Assembly (NCBI RefSeq): GCF_004300825.1
Contig: NZ_CP036250.1
Span: forward strand, 992,001-1,056,000
DNA from: Egicoccus halophilus
Lineage (GTDB): Bacteria > Actinomycetota > Nitriliruptoria > Nitriliruptorales > Nitriliruptoraceae
Reading direction: 5' to 3'
DNA length: 64,000 bases
Below are positions 60,794 through 64,000 of this stretch, in pieces. Made by a program: the position numbers and the translations under genes. The notes under the pieces were generated by a model that saw nothing but the letters and a program-made list of their open reading frames with translations, was not told the origin of the DNA and did no database searches. Numbering within the stretch: the first letter of the stretch is position 1; every line of letters starts with the position of its first letter.

Positions 60794-62247
60794 ACGGGCT
60801 GACCCGTGGGGACCGGTGCGTGGGTGGGACCGCCGGTCGGTGCCTGCGGCGCGGTGGGCGGCGTGGGCTCGCCACCGCCGAGGTCGAGCCGGAACGGCGG
60901 GTACTCGTCGGTCATCAACGCCGCGTAGGCGATCACGCGGAACGCCCAGCGGTTGATGCCGACCACGAGGTCGAACAGGCCCGTCGGGTACCGGGCGGTG
61001 AACAGCAGCGCGACCGCGGCCACCAGGACCAGGATTCCGAGCACGCCACCGCCCAGCGCGAGGCGCCAGCCGGTCCCGTCGCCGGCCTCGGCGACGACCC
61101 AGCTGCCACCGCCACCGGTCAGCACGGCCAGGACGAGGTAGTGGGGAAGGGCGAGCAGCCACCACTTGACGAGCACGAGGCCGCGGGAGAGCCGCTCGGG
61201 GTGGACGATGGTGAGGTCGGCCGGGTAGTCGGCCGGTTCGAGCGTGAACGGCGGGTAGCGGTCCGTGCCCAGCGCGGCATAGCCGTAGAAGGACACCCGC
61301 CAGCTCCACCGCAGGATGCCGACGTTGACGTCGAACAGGCTGGGTGGGTAGCGGCCGGTGAACAGGATCGCGACGCCGGCGACGAGCGTGAGCACCACGA
61401 AGGTGATCCACAGCGCGACGAGCACGATCGCGTGCGGGACGAGCAGCAGCCACTTGACCAGCCACAGCCCTCGGCTCGGCCGGTCGAGCCGGCCGACGAC
61501 GGCCACCGGCGAGCACGTCGGCGTCGCCGGGCCCGCCGCGCCCAGCGGCGCCTCGGTCCCGGTCTGCCCGACGCCCGTGCCCTGCCGGGCGCCCGTGCCC
61601 TGCCGGGCGAGCGCGCCGACGATCAGCGCGACACCGGCGGCGAGCAGCATGAGCCCGGCGGCCAGCGCGCCGGCCCCCAGCGGGACCAGCAGCGACGACT
61701 GGACGCCGGCACGGGCCGTGACGGCGAGGCCGGGCGTGGCGTCGGGGTTCATGACCACGACCGCCCAGCGGCCCGGTTCGGCCGTCCAGTCCAGCGTCTG
61801 ACGGCCGCTGCCCTCGACGCTGGCGGCCCAGAAGTCCTGCTCGGCGGGGGGAGCGGGGGTCCGGTCAACGGCACGGGCGGTGAAGGCGGCATCCGGCAGG
61901 TCGAGGCGTTGCACCTCGTCGTGGGCGACACCGTCGAGGTAGCGCGCCACGTCGTCGCGTGGCGCCAGCCCGACGAAGACCGGGCCGGTGTCGGGCGTGA
62001 CGGTGAGCCGCAGCTCGAGCTCCCGGGCAGGCGCCCAGTCCGCGGGGGAGGCGACGAGCTCGAGCTCCTCGGCCGTGATCGCGTACGCGGACGTCTGCAG
62101 GTCGAAGGTGGGGGTGGTGAGGAAGCCGTCCTCGTCGCCGTTCGCGGCGGAGGTGACGAGCACGGTGGTGCCAGCGGTGCCGAGTCCCACGCCGACGACG
62201 ACGAGCAGGATCCCGGCCACCAAGGAGACGATGCGGATGGGCCTCAT
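60790..62247 (-). CDS. DUF4389 membrane protein with two repeats
   Basis: A 485-residue membrane protein. One N-terminal helix (IVSLVAGILLVVVGVGLG), an extracytoplasmic domain (~30-190), a second helix region, then two DUF4389 units, each with RGL..VKW.L..PH, two hydrophobic helices and FTGRYP/FTARYP followed by LFD...GI.RW..RV..Y...TD.YPPF. Four to five transmembrane segments in all. The ATG follows GGAGG. Function unknown; the repeats suggest internal duplication. Confidence 0.82.
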   Translation of the reverse strand: MRPIRIVSLVAGILLVVVGVGLGTAGTTVLVTSAANGDEDGFLTTPTFDLQTSAYAITAEELELVASPADWAPARELELRLTVTPDTGPVFVGLAPRDDVARYLDGVAHDEVQRLDLPDAAFTARAVDRTPAPPAEQDFWAASVEGSGRQTLDWTAEPGRWAVVVMNPDATPGLAVTARAGVQSSLLVPLGAGALAAGLMLLAAGVALIVGALARQGTGARQGTGVGQTGTEAPLGAAGPATPTCSPVAVVGRLDRPSRGLWLVKWLLLVPHAIVLVALWITFVVLTLVAGVAILFTGRYPPSLFDVNVGILRWSWRVSFYGYAALGTDRYPPFTLEPADYPADLTIVHPERLSRGLVLVKWWLLALPHYLVLAVLTGGGGSWVVAEAGDGTGWRLALGGGVLGILVLVAAVALLFTARYPTGLFDLVVGINRWAFRVIAYAALMTDEYPPFRLDLGGGEPTPPTAPQAPTGGPTHAPVPTGQPV

Positions 62248-62418
62248 GGGGAAACCTCCGGACGACGGCCGGCTCCGGACGCGTCGTCCACCTCCCACCT
62301 TCCGCCGGTCCACCGCGGCGCGGCAGGGCAAGGTGACCCTGTCCAGATCGGCGACCGATGGCTCCTGGCCGGCGGTCGCCACCCGTGCGCCGGTCGGACG
62401 CACCGACCGGCCGCGACG

Positions 62419-62790
62419 TCAGCAGTTCTCGAGCGTGTCCGCGAGCACGTCGGCGAGTCGGGTCAGGTCGCCGCCCTTCTCCACCAGCTCGCAGGCGCCG
62501 GCCTCGCGGGCCGCCCGCAGCATCTGCGGCTCGGCGAAGCCGGTGAGGACGACGACGCGGAGGTCCGGCAGCTGCTGCTGGAGCAGCCGGGTCGCCTCGA
62601 TGCCGTCCATCACCGGCATGGACAGGTCCATCACCACCAGGTCGGGCTGCAGCTCGACGGCGCGCTCCACCCCCTCGCGACCGTTCGCCGCTTCCCCGAC
62701 GACGGTGAATCGTCCGTCGCGCTCGAGCGAGATCCGGACGACGAGCCGGATCATCTCGGTGTCGTCGACGAGCAGCACCCGTGCGGTCAT
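62419..62790 (-). CDS. Stand-alone response-regulator receiver
   Basis: A 123-residue CheY-like receiver without output domain. The acidic pocket DD is in VLLVDDTEMIRL, the phospho-acceptor Asp in DLVVMDLSMPVMDG, the conserved Thr in VVLTGFAE, and the conserved Lys in LVEKGGDL. The ATG overlaps the stop of the upstream sensor-like gene, so the two form a pair. Confidence 0.9.
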   Translation of the reverse strand: MTARVLLVDDTEMIRLVVRISLERDGRFTVVGEAANGREGVERAVELQPDLVVMDLSMPVMDGIEATRLLQQQLPDLRVVVLTGFAEPQMLRAAREAGACELVEKGGDLTRLADVLADTLENC

Positions 62791-63584
62791 GGAGGCGACA
62801 GCCGGTCGAGTGCGGCGTCCTCGCGTACCAGGGTGCTCCGGTCGGCCGGGCGTCCCTCGAGCAGGTCGGACACGACCCGCTTCGCGGCGGTCAGTGCGGC
62901 CGCGGCCGCGTCGCCGGCCAGGTCGTGCCGGCCGACCTGCTGGGCGTACACCGTCGCGGTCAGGCCCTGCACGACCGTGTCGTGCAGGGCCAACGCGTTC
63001 GCACGCGCCTCACCGGCGTGTTCGAGGTCGGCCTGCAGGCGGGCCGTCTCGCGGCTGGCCCGTTCGACGTCGCGCAGTCCGACGGCGTGGACGGCAGCGA
63101 CCGCGGCGATGTAGCTGCCGTGGACCACGGCCCACATCACCGGCTGGTCGGCGACGGCGGGGTCGGCGAACACCGACGTCGGCGAGATGAGCGTCAGCGC
63201 GGCGTGGTGGACGACCACGAACGCAGCGGCGACCCCGAACACCACGAGGTCGCGGTACAGGGCCACCGCGGCGACGACCAGGAAGAAGTGGAAGTGGGCC
63301 TCGGGTTGACCGCCCGTGGTGTGCACGACCAGCGCGGAGGCGGTGAGCAGCCCGAACGTGGTGGCGGACGCGGCCAGGCGCTGGTGGGAGGCACGCAGGC
63401 CGATCACCCACAGCCCCAGGAGCGGGACGGACGTCTCGACCAGGGCATGGCCGAGGCGGTTGCCGCCGACGGCCATCGACAGGGCGAGCAGCGGCGGCAC
63501 GTGCGCGAGCAGCGCCACCGTCAGCCACCGGTGGCGGCGGTGGAAGACCGGGTCGGTCCCGGCCGACGATCGGGTCAACGGCAC
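62787..63584 (-). CDS. Membrane sensor with HisKA_3-like helix, no ATPase domain
   Basis: A 265-residue protein. About six transmembrane helices fill the first ~165 residues (for example FGLLTASALVVHTTGG and FFLVVAAVALYRDLVVFGVA). A linker coiled coil (ASRETARLQADLEHAGEARA) and a NarL-type dimerisation/phospho-acceptor helix follow (ALHDTVVQGLTATVYAQQ with His). It ends ~50 residues later; no N, G1 or G2 box of a HATPase domain is present. The GTG at 63584 follows GGGAGGG. The receiver gene overlaps it. Confidence 0.8.
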   Translation of the reverse strand: MPLTRSSAGTDPVFHRRHRWLTVALLAHVPPLLALSMAVGGNRLGHALVETSVPLLGLWVIGLRASHQRLAASATTFGLLTASALVVHTTGGQPEAHFHFFLVVAAVALYRDLVVFGVAAAFVVVHHAALTLISPTSVFADPAVADQPVMWAVVHGSYIAAVAAVHAVGLRDVERASRETARLQADLEHAGEARANALALHDTVVQGLTATVYAQQVGRHDLAGDAAAAALTAAKRVVSDLLEGRPADRSTLVREDAALDRLSPP

Positions 63585-63922
63585 GTGTCCCTCCCGGGGA
63601 TCGACGCTGCACGGCGGCGATGGACGACCGCCGGGACGAGACGCGACACCATCATCACGGGGTCGATGGTACTCGCACGCGGTGACGCGTCCTCGTCGGG
63701 CGGTCGCGCCGGACGCCGTCCCCAGGAGCGCGGCCCATCGCCCTTGCGTCCGGCAACGCGCTGCACTATCAAGGGCCGTCCGCATGGCCCGAACGGGTAT
63801 GGCCCCTGCCCGGGACCGCGCGACCGCCGCGCTCGAGGGCCAGCCAGCTCGATCCCGCTCGCGTGCACGGCACACGTCCCGGGACGCGCCGCCACCCTCC
63901 CGTGGAAGACGAAAGTGATCGC
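63585..63922. promoter_or_regulatory. Divergent promoter region, no gene
   Basis: 338 bases between the divergent sensor and dehydrogenase genes. No tRNA, repeat or coding frame with support. It should contain both promoters; I cannot place -35/-10 elements with confidence. Confidence 0.35.
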
Positions 63923-64000
63923 ATGAGTGCCAGGAACGCCGCCCCACCGTTGCGTGTCGCGATGATCGGCCACGCCTTCATGGGGGCGGCCCACTCGCAG
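63923..64000 (+). CDS. Gfo/Idh/MocA family oxidoreductase, 3'-truncated by window
   Basis: Only the first 26 residues are inside the window. PLRVAMIGHAFMGAAHSQ is the N-terminal Rossmann strand and glycine-rich turn of Gfo/Idh/MocA sugar and inositol dehydrogenases. GAAAG lies nine bases before the ATG. Confidence 0.75.
   Translation, partial: MSARNAAPPLRVAMIGHAFMGAAHSQ

Noticed and set aside
1-64000. CRISPR array or cas genes
   Set aside because: No regularly spaced repeats of 23-40 bp with unique spacers were seen; the only tandem array is the short 21-bp repeat at 41871.

Overview
The window is high-GC DNA from an actinobacterium. Most genes start with GTG, genes are packed with 4-bp stop/start overlaps, and there is a run of families typical of Actinomycetota (YlbL-like PDZ-Lon protease, UPF0182, DUF2342 zincin). 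A deep-branching class such as Nitriliruptoria is a guess from overall feel, not shown by any marker here.

Layout. (1) 1-10145 is conserved chromosome: a Fic-like fragment, a HAD-IB phosphatase, a YgjP/SprT-type metallopeptidase, the DUF2342 zincin, an SDR epimerase, YlbL, UPF0182, and an initiator tRNA-Met gene. (2) 10134-19554 is an island joined to the 3' end of that tRNA gene. It is bounded by two ~100-bp direct repeats that contain the tRNA tail and its terminator. It carries a McrBC type IV restriction system followed by wreckage: a helicase stub cut by an IS3-family element, an IS21-family element with a frameshifted istA, and a gene split by an IS256-family element with a visible target duplication. 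No integrase was found. (3) About 19.9-38.4 kb is a DNA-phosphorothioation defence island. It holds a GIY-YIG/DGQHR gene pair, an SspABCD-type modification operon (cysteine desulfurase, DUF4007, large P-loop ATPase, PP-loop sulfurtransferase), and then a four-gene operon (PLD-helicase fusion, 98-aa protein, DndD-like SMC ATPase, 169-aa protein). A convergent gene encodes a large XRE-domain protein. An IS3 transposase tail at 38.7 kb marks the scar at its end. (4) 38.9-45.5 kb is a catabolic cluster: an HDAC-like deacetylase, a flavin monooxygenase, RidA, a TetR regulator, an alpha/beta hydrolase, a class II aldolase and an XRE-cupin regulator. Matching inverted repeats suggest which regulators act where. 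(5) 45.5-58.3 kb is a second defence block: a pRiA4b ORF-3-like protein, a MazG-type pyrophosphohydrolase overlapping a nuclease-DUF2075 helicase, a complete type II Wadjet system (JetABCD), and an HTH protein facing a broken Gp49-like toxin. (6) 58.4-64 kb is ordinary chromosome: a CapA-type lipoprotein, an SRPBCC protein, DUF4389 membrane proteins, a stand-alone receiver overlapping a kinase-like membrane protein without an ATPase domain, and the start of a Gfo/Idh/MocA dehydrogenase.

How the defence genes probably work together (inference from families): SspA supplies sulfur, SspD activates and transfers it, and SspB and SspC nick and process DNA to place backbone phosphorothioates. The helicase/DndD-like operon and the DGQHR/GIY-YIG pair are the candidate phosphorothioate-sensing restriction arms. 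The pairing of an Ssp-type writer with a DndD-like ATPase operon and a split DGQHR + GIY-YIG pair is the best candidate for something not yet described.
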